Below are positions 31,998 to 42,199 of a DNA stretch of 64,000 nucleotides, in pieces. Source of the DNA: Boothiomyces macroporosus (taxonomy: Eukaryota; Chytridiomycota; Chytridiomycetes; Rhizophydiales; Terramycetaceae); NCBI GenBank assembly GCA_027604185.1, contig JADGKB010000036.1, forward strand, positions 54,739 through 118,738. Reading direction: 5' to 3'. The position numbers and the translations under genes are program-made. How positions within the stretch are numbered: the stretch's first letter is position 1; each line of letters starts with the position of its first letter. The notes beneath the pieces are model-generated. The model worked only from the letters and a program-made list of their open reading frames with translations. It was not told the DNA's origin and searched no databases.

Positions 31998-32763
31998 ATG
32001 GGATCGAGACAAGTTTGGGAGCAAGCTGATTTTCCAATATTGGTACTTGAAACTAACTCAGTGTGAAAGCTGTCTAGGGCCGAACCCATATGTAAGAATG
32101 CTAAAGGAACGATATGGACTGGAATGTAAAATATGCGGAAGACCTTACACCGTCTTTAAATGGTGTCCAGGACTAGGAGAACGATTCAGAAAAACAGAAA
32201 TCTGCCAGACATGCACCAAGATTAAAAACTGTTGTCAAACTTGCTTGAAGGATCTAGAGTATGGAATCCACACAAGAGATAGAGATGAAGTTCTTGATAC
32301 TCACAATTCAATCCCAATGACTGATGTAAATACTCAAATGTATGTTCGCAAGATGGAAGCGCAGGTAATTGTTGTTAATATAGATGGGTGGAGAAGAAGT
32401 CGTTAATCACGGCAAAGCAGAATCTGCTGCAAAAGAAGTCTTGAAGAAACTTGCAAAAGCAAGTGCAGATCCTTATACCCAAAGGAACAGGACTACAGTC
32501 TGTGCATTTTACCAAAAGGGTAATTGTAAGAGGGATAAGGACTGTCCGTTCTTGCATGAAATGCAGGAAAAGAAAATGTCGAAAAAGCTCAAAGGTAAGA
32601 GAATTCTAATATAGAACAATGGAAAGAAAATGAGAAAACTGTGCCGTTGGAGAAGGTGTTGGATTTACCAGTTCAAGCACCACCAAAAGAAGGTGAGACC
32701 AGCAAATATCCTACTCAAAACCCAGCATTATTGGGAACGTCTACTCGTAATTTTAGATCTTAA
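31998..32763 (+). CDS. RBM22: RBM22/Slt11-like spliceosome factor without an RRM, 4 exons
   Basis: About 235 aa. The N-terminal part follows RBM22 closely: a torus-like Cys-rich block (CESCLGPNPYVRML, CKICGRPYTVFKWCPG, then CQTCTKIKNCCQTC), LEYGI and a SDVN-like TDVNTQMYV. A CCCH finger follows (CAFYQKGNCKRDKDCPFLH, spacing C-x7-C-x5-C-x3-H). In human RBM22 and yeast Cwc2/Ecm2 an RRM comes next; here the frame ends about 55 residues after the CCCH finger with no RNP motif. RBM22 contacts U6 and the intron in the catalytic spliceosome. Introns: 32043-32061, 32365-32383, 32595-32614. The stop at 32761 is 48 bp before the next start. Confidence 0.87.
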
Positions 32764-32811
32764 TAAACGCATCGTTATTTTGTGTGTATTAAAATTCTTT
32801 CGCGTTCAAAC

Positions 32812-33484
32812 ATGACCAGCAAAGAACAGGAGCTACATTCAATAATTGAACAAAAGGAAAAAGAAATCAAGAATCAAAAACACACAATAATACTACTAAA
32901 ACATCAGCTAAATCTATTACAACGGAAAAATCAAAGTGCAGCAGAAACACAGACAGATGAACGCGTAGAGACAAGAGCAGTAGAAATAATTCACAAAACA
33001 ATAACACAGCTAAAATCTTTAATCGAAAAGGATATAATTGCGGATATACCCGACCAAGGACTAACATTTATCGTAAAAGCTCTTCTATCTCTACATCACA
33101 AACATAACTTGCTAGTAGAAGCAAACAACAAGCTAGTTGTACAAAACAAGGAATTCATCAAAGAAAACCTTTTGTTGTTGAAAAGAAAAAAAGTAATTCA
33201 GGATGACTTGAATACAATAACTGTGCTTTTGGAAAACAAGAAGGAAAAGCTGGAAAATGAAAAGCAAGAGATTGAGATACTGCAGAAACATCACATTGGA
33301 AAGTATCTGGAAGAGTATTTTGAAAAGAAAGTGGAGGCGCCAAGCAACAGGTTCCCAGAATTTAAACGTGATGGAAAGGATAACAAAAAGTTCAAAGGTA
33401 AATTTTGCTAACGCAGCAATCAATGATCGCTGGAATGATCTGTTTGCTGCAGTCACAAAAGCACAAGTAATAAATCGTAAATAG
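32812..33484 (+). CDS. Small coiled-coil protein, 2 exons
   Basis: About 217 aa, Lys/Glu-rich. Two long coiled-coil stretches (about residues 3-45 and 95-165) flank a short segment, DIPDQGLTFIVKALLSLH. The C-terminus after the single intron (33398-33416, GTAAATTTTGCTAACGCAG) is AINDRWNDLFAAVTKAQ. I do not recognise the family. A CGCG box lies 7 nt upstream of the start. It converges on ABCA paralogue 2, with 7 bp between stops. Confidence 0.7.
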
Positions 33485-33491
33485 CAATATA

Positions 33492-36400
33492 TTACAGCAA
33501 ATCTTCATCTACTAGTTTGATAAAAACTTCTTCCAAAGTAGTTTGACCAATTCCATAGTCTAAAATGCCAACATCTGCTTTCTTTGCCTCTATCTCGTGA
33601 AAGATCTTTGAAATAAAGCCTTTTTGAGCAGGAAATTCGTAGGATAGGTTGGTCGAGAATGAATCTACTTTTGTCCAGCCTTCAGGCAGAATTGACTCGA
33701 TGAAACTATGTTAGTGTGAAATTACCTTGCAACTTTTTCAGTGTCTTGAGGATTACTATTGGTATATAGCTTGTAGCCCGAGCCGTACAGCTCCTTCAGT
33801 CTAGTTTGGTTGGAAATGCATCTAAGACTACCCTTTGCCATGATTGCTATTTTCTGGCATAAAGCCTCAGCTTCTTCCATTGAATGAGTTGTAAGAACAA
33901 TCGTTTTTCCTTCCCTAGCTTCATTTATGGTGTTCCAAATTGATCTACGAACCTCTGGATCCAGCCCAGTTGTAGGTTCATCCAGAAATACCACTGTCGG
34001 AAAGCCAATCAGCGAAATTGCAATACTCAAACGTCTCTTTTCACCTCCAGATAAATGCTTGGACAATCTATTCTTGTATTCACCCATTTTCAATTGTTGA
34101 ATGATGCCATTTACTGCGGTATTTTCTTGAGATCTTTCTACGCCCTTCAGCCTTGCATAGAAATACAAGTGATCAAGTGGTGTCAAGTCATCCCACAATA
34201 TATCGAATTGGGGGCAAATGCCAATATTTTGATAAACACTTTGATTTTCAGTATGGATATCGAATCCCGCTATTCTAGCAGCTCCGTGAGTGCTTTCATA
34301 CAAACCTGTCAATATATTGATAAGAGTAGTTTTCCCCTACATTAAAAATAAACATACAGCTCCATTAGGGCCAAGCAGTCCAAAAACAATTCCTTTTTCC
34401 ACAGCAAAAGTAACGCTGTCTACCGCAATCTTTTCTCCGTCTCCTCTATCTTTGTAAACTTTTCTCATGTTCTTCACCACCAACAGATTTTCGCTCTCAT
34501 CATATCTGTCATTCAAAACACGATCCCTCTCGGCTTTAACATCCAAGTCTTCCAAGTGATTCTCATATGATTGAACAGGAGCGATTGAAGGTTGTTCCAT
34601 CGTGCCATGTCTAACATTCTTCCACAAAAACTCAACTGGAAAGTACCAGGGTTTCCTGATACCGTATTCAGTTGGAAGTATGGATTCAATGTACATTGCA
34701 ATTCCGAAATAGACAAAAACTTCAACAACAAGAAATTTGAGAGCAAGTGCGACCTCGTTTTGTCCAAACAAATCTGCAAATTTAAACGGCTATGGTTAAG
34801 AATTCACTCACAATCTCTCTTTTTAGAAAAGAGGCAAAATTCATCAAACTTAGAGAGTGGTAGAAGGCAAAAGGCGGCCATACAAACATGACTGATGGAT
34901 AAGGTTCTCCAAAGTAGATATTGTCCAAAAATAGCGCAATCACAACAGAGCATAGTACAATCAAGAACACATATACCAGCGCATCCCTGCTTTTCTTGAA
35001 GATAGCGCTGAATAGAAATGCTAACGCAATCTGACAATTCCCCCACACAAATAATGCAAATAATAAAAGAGAAGTGTCAGTTAGTGTGAAAAGCGTCAGT
35101 TTGAAGTATAAACCTGTGCAGTAAAATATAGCAGCAGATGCACAATACAAAATTAGCATGGTAATGTAATGAGTAGCATAATAGTACCAAGATTTCATCC
35201 CATTCATTCGCATCATCAGCAGTATTCTGGATTCTTTCTCTGACACCAACGTTATCACAAAAATCTAAATTAAAGCACAGTTACTGGCAGCAAGAATGAA
35301 ATGCCAAAAGGATAAAGGGTAGAACCTAGGAGCCCGCCAATAGGAAAGTCCAATTTTGTCGATTCATAAGTAGGAAAAGTGCGAAGACCTTGAGTTATCG
35401 AAGCATTAGAAAATGCTGTCACATTGCTATTTCTCAGTATGGCATTATCTAGTTGGGTCTGTTGGTACATCATTCTAGCTACAGGACCAGCAAAATCTGT
35501 GGATTCAATCACATCGCCGCCCCCAAATAGATACGTCCAACTATAACGCAGCTTTTTGTGATCGATTTTGTCAAAGTACAATGCCCCATGAGGCAGATTT
35601 TTGAGAATCTCGTTGATTTCCAGGAAAATGTCAATATCAGAAGCCATATCGGTGTTTGCATTGGAAAACCCTGATTTGGGCAAATTTACGATTTGTGTGG
35701 TGGTGTTCAAGATATATTCTGCCAATAAATCGTCCAGCTCTGGAATTGTTTTTGAAGTTACATTGTAATACGGACTAGGTAAAAACCCGTTAAACTTATA
35801 ACTCAATGAAGAGTTAAAGCTGACGTCCAAGTAGTACTTTGTCGGAAGTGTATTCAGTAAGCCTGAATTTGGCGAAGCAGGGACAAATGCAGGGCCACTT
35901 CCATTTAGGAAATTATTCATATCTATTGCATCTAGTTTCGTTTTCGTTCCCAAAAGAGAAAAGTCCACGCTTGGATCAGCAGAAACAAACGTCCAAGGAT
36001 ATAACTGCTTTCTGATGAACGTAAATATTGTGAATTGATCAATTTGCCCACTCTCCAAAGCTTTAAACCAGCCATTGATTGGCTGAGCCATAAGAGTTCT
36101 AGCATTAAGTATATAACTACGTATCCCGAATCTTATTCCCTGAAGCAGTTGTTGGTCTTTCGTAAACAGATGATTTGGGATAATCTTCGCCATACCACAG
36201 TACACATGGTTGTGGTCTGCCACCAAAGAACCTAAAGTTGACATTTGTATAGATAGGCAACTTTGCACCTTTAATACCGTCACTGCTGTTTTTAGGCAGA
36301 TTTGGGTTTTCCAGATTCCATATGGGAATGTTCATGCTGTCCATTGCAGCAACATTCGAGCAATAGAGATATTCTTCGATTGGGATTGTGCTCGTCAAGG

Positions 36401-36785
36401 CATTCAGGATAAAATTTCCCAAAATTGAAGCCAAAGCAGCCATCAGCAAGGGACACAAACTTGGTTAGTCAAATTGCAACCTGATGCAGCAGATGTTTGT
36501 GAACCACTGTCTCTTTTGATACTGAATTGCCCTGCCAACAACTGCCATTGATTGTCTGCTTTTCCTCAACTTCTCTTGCTGCTCAACCTCATGCTTTCCT
36601 TTGACATCTTGAATAGCACTTCCGACTACCGTTTCCATTTCCTCTTTGACAATACCACCTTCTTGTTCCTCACCAATATTCAATTTTACCTCCAAATTAT
36701 TATTTTCTATGGATTCTAGAGTGTCTGAAACTACCTCAGTCTGCATTTCTGACACCAAGGATCCATTGATGTCTATGTTTTCCAT
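33492..36785 (-). CDS. Half-size ABCA-family transporter (ABCA paralogue 2), 7 exons
   Basis: About 1,055 aa, with the same layout as paralogue 1: a longer acidic cytosolic N-terminus, YQKRQWFTNICCIS, one membrane segment (LLMAALASILGNFIL), a large loop, a membrane bundle and one NBD (Walker A GPNGAGKTT, signature LSGGEKRR, Walker [14 protein letters not shown]-loop TTHSMEEAE). Introns: 36460-36480, 36099-36120, 35265-35284, 34790-34811, 34337-34357, 33706-33725. The in-frame, stop-free 34337-34357 sits inside Walker A (GPNGA|GKTT). Three intron sites match paralogue 1 in position and phase and three do not. It diverges from thioredoxin reductase across 158 bp. Confidence 0.9.
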
Positions 36786-36943
36786 GAACGAAAATTCAAG
36801 CTTTTTCCCCTTTAAACTGTGACGCCACTCTCAAATGCAAGAGTTGTTATTGCTACTACAAAGACCCTTTGATCTTTAAACCGATGCATAATATCCGCAA
36901 GTAGTGCGCATGGTTGAATTTAGAATTTTTTAGTTTTTCCACT

Positions 36944-38008
36944 ATGAAATCTGTATTTCGAGTTTTCAAACGATTCAATTCAACAAATCATAATGTGGTG
37001 ATTATAGGCTCTGGACCAGGTAATTTGTCTCTTATTCCAGCTGCGCATACAGCTGCTATTTATTGTGCAAGAGCAAATTTGAATCCAGTAATGTATGAGG
37101 GATATATGGCTGGTGGTGTAGCCGCTGGGGGACAATTGGTAGCTATTCGCTAATTAGACCACGACTACAGAAGTTGAAAACTTTCCTGGATTTCCCAAAG
37201 GCATCAGCGGACCAGAATTAATGGAAAATATGAGAAACCAAAGTGAAAGGTTTGGAACTGTTATAGTTTCTGATACTATTTCGAAATTGGATTTAACTCA
37301 ACGGCCATTTAAACTTTGGATTGAGAATGAGGAAGACAAGGAGCCAATTCTAGCAAAGTCGCTGATTGTAGCCACTGGTGCTACAGCAAAGAGACTGAAC
37401 ATTGCAGGAGAAGACAAATACTGGCAAGCTGGAATTTCAGCATGTGCAGGTAAGCAGCTTTTTGATTTAGTTTGTGATGGGGCTGCTCCAATATTTAAAA
37501 ACAAGGAACTCGCAGTAGTTGGTGGTGGTGACAGTGCTTGTGAAGAAGCAATGTTTCTGACAAAGTATGCCTCCAAAGTGTACTTGCTCGTACGAAGGGA
37601 TCAACTACGAGCTTCTAAAGTGATGCAAGATAGATTAAAGAGAAATCCAAAAATTGAAATTCTATGGAATACGATCCCAATTAAAGCTAACGGAGACCGA
37701 CTATTAACCAACATTGAGCTCCAAGACACAAAGACAAAGGAAACTAGGATTTTGAATGTTAATGGGCTATTTTATGCTATTGGCCATCTTCCAAACACTT
37801 CAATTTTCTCATCCACAGATTTAAAACTAGATAGTGATGGATATATTATCACCAATGGTACAGAAACCAACATTGAAGGAGTATTTGCCTGTGGTGATGT
37901 GCAAGATAAGAGATATCGCCAAGCAATTACTGCTGCAGGGTAAGAAAAGGTTAATCTAGATCTGGATGTATGGCTGCATTAGATTGTGAAAAGTTTTTGG
38001 AACACTAA
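36944..38008 (+). CDS. Low-Mr thioredoxin reductase, probably mitochondrial, 5 exons
   Basis: About 327 aa. A basic N-terminal extension ([14 protein letters not shown]) suggests mitochondrial import. Then come the FAD-binding [19 protein letters not shown], the redox pair CAVC (C154, C157), the NADPH-binding [10 protein letters not shown] and the C-terminal CGDVQD. This is the fungal/plant/bacterial small-type enzyme that reduces thioredoxin with NADPH. Introns: 37020-37040, 37139-37157, 37450-37470, 37940-37959. The first and third are 21 nt, in frame and stop-free. Excising 37450-37470 turns [15 protein letters not shown] into SACAVCDG, so the active site exists only after splicing. Confidence 0.94.
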
Positions 38009-38028
38009 TAAATATATTATAAGAGAAT

Positions 38029-39049
38029 TTATTCCAGGTTCCATGTGACAGAAACCCCTTTGTCGTTCCAGTCATGCAAGCGCAGTAGAATTGCCTCATA
38101 GCATAGTTTAAACTGAGAAAACGATTGAACCATGGAAATTCGTTGGTGTCGAAGGTGATTTACTGATAGAGCGACTAAATCACAATTCGAGACTTTATCC
38201 CAATCTGGTTTCTTTAGCTTTGAGCAATCTGTGATTCCGTTTTCAAATGCCTTTAATATCGAATCTATCGTACAAAACGTGCCAGATCTGCCAACTCCAG
38301 CTGAGCAGTGTACAATGAACGGGCCCATTTCTGTTGCTGTCGAATACACGCTATTGGCATAGTCTATTACGTCCAGAACAAGGTGTGCATCACTTCCTTC
38401 ATGATCTGGCCAACCCAGAAACTGAATTTGCTCCACCTTTCTCTTGCTTCCCTCAAATTCAATTTCGAATTGTCTATGAATAGTTTGTCCATTCATCAGG
38501 CTGGAGTCCTTTTTCAATACAACACTAAAAGACTTTTCTCCAGAATATTCTACAGGCTGATCAATAGTTTCTGGCCAATACTTGTGACACTTGATTCGAT
38601 CTTTCTCTACTTCTGGAGTCAACATCACCACAACCTGGATTAATAATTGTTACTGGTGATTTCTGTTCCCAAACCATCTGCCAAAACGAATAAAAGGTAT
38701 TTGGTAGCGGTCCTTGGGTGGCAATATATTTCTCATTGCCAAACATATCGGAAATGTGAGTAGCATTGATATAATCCGGCGTTCCGTTTAAAACTACACG
38801 ATTGAAATCATATGGAACAATATCGTAATATCGATTCAGCTTTTCGTTCTTCTTTGTGGCTTCGATGGTATAGCTCAAATCGTTTTCCAAACGTTCCTGT
38901 TCCAGATCACTGATTGTCTTGTAAAGATTTTTAATGTAGGAATTTCCCACTTGCTTTGTCGTATCTGGGAACCATTTAGGCAGATATTTTTCCTGTGCCA
39001 ATTTGTCGTACATTATTATTTTTGGTTTTGCAGATTTGAAAAGATTCAT
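38029..39049 (-). CDS. Classical non-receptor protein tyrosine phosphatase, 2 exons
   Basis: About 333 aa. PTP landmarks: NRYYDIVPYDFNRV, DYINATHI, YIATQGPLPNT, FW.MVWE, the WPD loop (LGWPDHEGS) and the catalytic P-loop VHCSAGVGRSG with Cys and Arg intact, plus the Q-loop-like VQSFSQF. It is a cytosolic tyrosine phosphatase like yeast Ptp1. One intron, 38635-38653 (GTAACAATTATTAATCCAG), joins QKSPV to VVMLTPEVE. The N-terminus is short, with no signal peptide or membrane segment. It converges on thioredoxin reductase, with 20 bp between stops. Confidence 0.93.
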
Positions 39050-39296
39050 TTCGAGGTTTTCACTCCAGAATTACAGCACAATAACTTGGTCATACAGTAT
39101 GGCCATCGAACCGGAATGCCGGATTCGATTCGTTCTGTACATTTAATAATTCATGACTCAACCTTCTTCACCTAATCTACCACTCTCTCGCTCCTCCCAC
39201 TTAATAATACTCGCTTGAATACGGTTGTTCATCGGCTTATTTATCGACTCACTTTTTTTAATTTCAACTTTTATCAGCAGACTTTTACGCGATTTT
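39050..39296. promoter_or_regulatory. Divergent PTP/Rb intergenic region
   Basis: 247 bp between the two start codons, with pyrimidine-rich stretches and TTTTACGCGATTTT directly before the Rb ATG (ACGCGA at 39287-39292). The CGCG core is similar to E2F/MBF-type sites, but a single site is weak evidence. Confidence 0.4.
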
Positions 39297-42136
39297 ATGA
39301 AAAGGCAACGGGAGGAAATCGAGGGTTCAGATATTGATCACAAATCTACTCCAGAAGAACAATATTTGCTATACATCAGGCTTCGCCTTCGAGATAACAC
39401 CTCAGCGGTTGAAGAAAGCAATCCGCAACGATATGAAAATGCACTATTTGAACTCTCGTTTCACTTGAGTCTCAGTAAAGATATGAGACAGCAGAGCTTT
39501 AGATACGTAGGTTTGATAAAGAGAAGCGGTCCTCTTAACGTAAGATCCATTTTGACATAGATCCAATCCTTGTTCATGCAGACTTGCGGTTGTATATGGG
39601 CTGCCGAATTATCTCTGACGAAACGAAACTGTCTGTATCCGATTTCAGTGCTTTTAAATGTACTTCACAAGCTTACAAAATTTGTCAGCGAGTCTGGACA
39701 TTTGCTGTACGAACCAGTGTTTTTCGATACATTCTTCAACAACTTCAAAATGGCATTGATGGCTATAGAGCCAAGCGAACCGAATTTAGGACTGATGAAT
39801 ATCGCCCAAAGTGTTTATGCCCTGTATATTCAGCAGATGGAAAAATATCGACACTATCGGACAATATTTCAAAGTCTGATTAGACTGGAAAACTCTGACT
39901 ATTCCAATTTAAAAGCAGATCAGTTCAAGACAGAGTCAATGCTGGATATATTCAGATTTGGATGGCTGCTCATCCTACTTTCAGATGGTAATTTTCTCGT
40001 AATCGTAGTTGACTTGAAAAACAATACTTTGACGAATGTAGTTGGGATTATTGGATTCGTAGCATCTCATATAGCGAGCGTTAGAACTATGGGGGAACTT
40101 GTTGTCAAAATGCCAATGCTGCCAAAGTGTAGTCCAGAAGTTTACGAGTTGCCCTGGACAGCACACTTTAAGGAGGTGCTAGAGTTTATCAGAAATTATT
40201 ACAATTGTGACTCATCCATATATGCAGATGTGGAAAGCTTTTTACAAGTAACTTTATTCTAATTTTTGTATTTAAAAGCCAGTAGCCTATTGCTCTGCAC
40301 AGAAGAGGTGCTTGAACCTGGATCATTCTGGAGGATATATAAAATGGCGTTTGATGGCGGCCCACAAGGTCTACTTCAAGTGAATTTGCAGAGCATTATG
40401 AGTCGCTTGGATAAGGAATTTAAACCGCGACTTTACCAGTTGGATTTCATTGCATTCGTTCCAACATGGGATCGTACTATTGCAGCACCTAAAAAATTCT
40501 TGCGAACTCCCGCACAGTCTACTTCAAAGAGATCTACGATGAGGAATCTATGTCGAGTAGCGTCGGTATCTTCAGGCCTCGATGTAAATTTATTTAATAT
40601 TAGAACAAAATGACAGTAACTCCTTTATCTGCGTTGGGACAAGTGGGGTTGAAATCGGAGCAAAAAGATGATATTAAAGTGGTACTTCAGCAAAAATTCG
40701 CAAGGATTGATATTCATAGTACTCAATTCGTTGAGCAAATGCCTGTGTATATTCAAGACCGAGCTACTAAAATTACAGGCAAGATTGGAAATTAATGGTA
40801 GACACAATGAAGGTTCAAATGCCCGCAACAAAAGATGTGTGGGATTTCGCTTTAAAGATTTACTACAACTTATTTATTTATCTACTAAACGTGGATGCGG
40901 ATCTAAGGAATGAAGAGAAATTCTACAAGGAAATCGCTGCAGACGGTCAGTTTCACAGAGCAGTAATGTGCATTTCAATGGAGCTTGCTCGCCTAGCATA
41001 TAATTTGAATACAGTAACATTTGAGGCACTCATCAGACATTGCCTTGCAAATATTGTAGATCTCAGTTTGGTAATAGAGCTTTTGAAGGAGTATATCATC
41101 AAGCAGCCGGAATGGCCGCGTGATGTTATTAAACGGCTGTATGAACTACACGAAAGGACTACTGAAACAGAATTGTGGACTGATCCGCAGTTTTATCAGT
41201 TTTTAGAATTTGAAAACTCTAAAGAAAATGCGAGTTATATGGAATTCTTTGCAGTTTCCAAGACAGTGCAGTTCTTTGGGTATGTTCAGTCCAAGATGAA
41301 AGTTAAGGCGCCTGATGGACCACATATGGCCAAGTATGCCTACTTGGATCAGTCAAAGTTTCAAGGTTATCTAGTAACTGATTATTAATTTCAAGTTTCT
41401 ATTTCACAATGCAATCCAATTTGCAAGTTCAAGACTTGAATCGTTTTTCAGGAGCGAACAGTGTCAAATGTCTGAAAAGTGCTTACAGAGGGTATGCTTA
41501 TGTTAATTACAGAGCAAAGATATCTTAATGGAGTGTATAACAAACGATCACAAGTATCGCTTAATATCAAATAGGCACCTTGATATTATTATCATTTGTA
41601 GCATTTATTTGGCTGGAACTATAATCGCACACAAACCAGAAATCACGTTCAAAGGATTAGTGGCCCAGTACGAAAAATTCCCTCAATACTTTTACAAGGT
41701 AGCTGCTATCTCACAAAGACCGTAAAGCAGATATACGTTCCTTCATCCGAAGACAACAATCATTGCGACATTGTAGAGTTTTATAAAACCGTGTTCCTCC
41801 CTGTCCTGACACCATATCTATCCATCAAAGTATTCTTTATCTCATTTATAGGAAAATTGCGAGCCTCAAGCACTTTCTAACGTCATTAATTTCAACTTTG
41901 AAAAGATGAAATTGAATAATGACTACCTGCTAACTTCACCAATTAGAAGGGATTCAATGAAAACCAAAAAGAAGCTTTCTTTCAATTCACCAGGATTCGG
42001 CTCTCCAAACTCCAAATCGCCGTTAACCTATGCTCCTTGTACGCCATCAAAATTGGGGCAGGTGATGAATAATGATTCCCCATTGCAAAACAGAAAGTCA
42101 GTGGGAATTCTAAATAGGCAAGCAAATCAAGGCTGA
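39297..42136 (+). CDS. Retinoblastoma-family pocket protein, 9 exons
   Basis: About 889 aa. The N-terminal RB domain includes CIWAAELSL and RFGWLLILLSDG, then LEPGSFWRIY and MSRLDKEFKPRLYQLD. Pocket A (about 419-600) starts TPLSALGQV and contains FALKIYYNLFIYLL and QFHRAVMCISMELARL. Pocket B (about 665-795) contains SNRHLDIIIICSIYLA and FYKTVFLPVL. The Ser-Pro-rich C-terminus (LLTSPIRRDS, FNSPGFGSP) could be CDK-phosphorylated. Rb proteins restrain E2F at G1/S. Introns: 39540-39560, 40248-40268 (GT...TG), 40584-40603, 40779-40801 (GC...AG), 41374-41395, 41492-41512, 41699-41718, 41830-41851. The stop is 48 bp before the repeat junction. Confidence 0.85.
40248..40268 (+). other. Candidate GT-TG 21-nt intron in the Rb gene
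   Basis: Two Rb exons lie in the same frame, separated by one TAA. The interval starts GTAAC, has TTCTAATTTTT and ends TTG instead of TAG. It is the only cut of normal length that removes the stop and keeps frame; longer cuts ending at nearby AGs shift the frame. Either this is a non-canonical acceptor, or one A is missing from the sequence (TTTTAG read as TTTTG), which would not affect the protein. Confidence 0.5.
40779..40801 (+). other. GC-AG 23-nt intron in the Rb gene
   Basis: The interval starts GCAAGA after ACAG, has ATTAATGG and ends GTAG. It joins RATKIT to DTMKVQMPATKDVWDF in frame across pocket A. No GT-AG pair of suitable length gives the required frame shift here. Confidence 0.65.
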
Positions 42137-42199
42137 GCTATATCTTGTGCTTTAAATAAATACTTGCAATTTTCAACTTTTAGTTTTACGCGTCAACTA

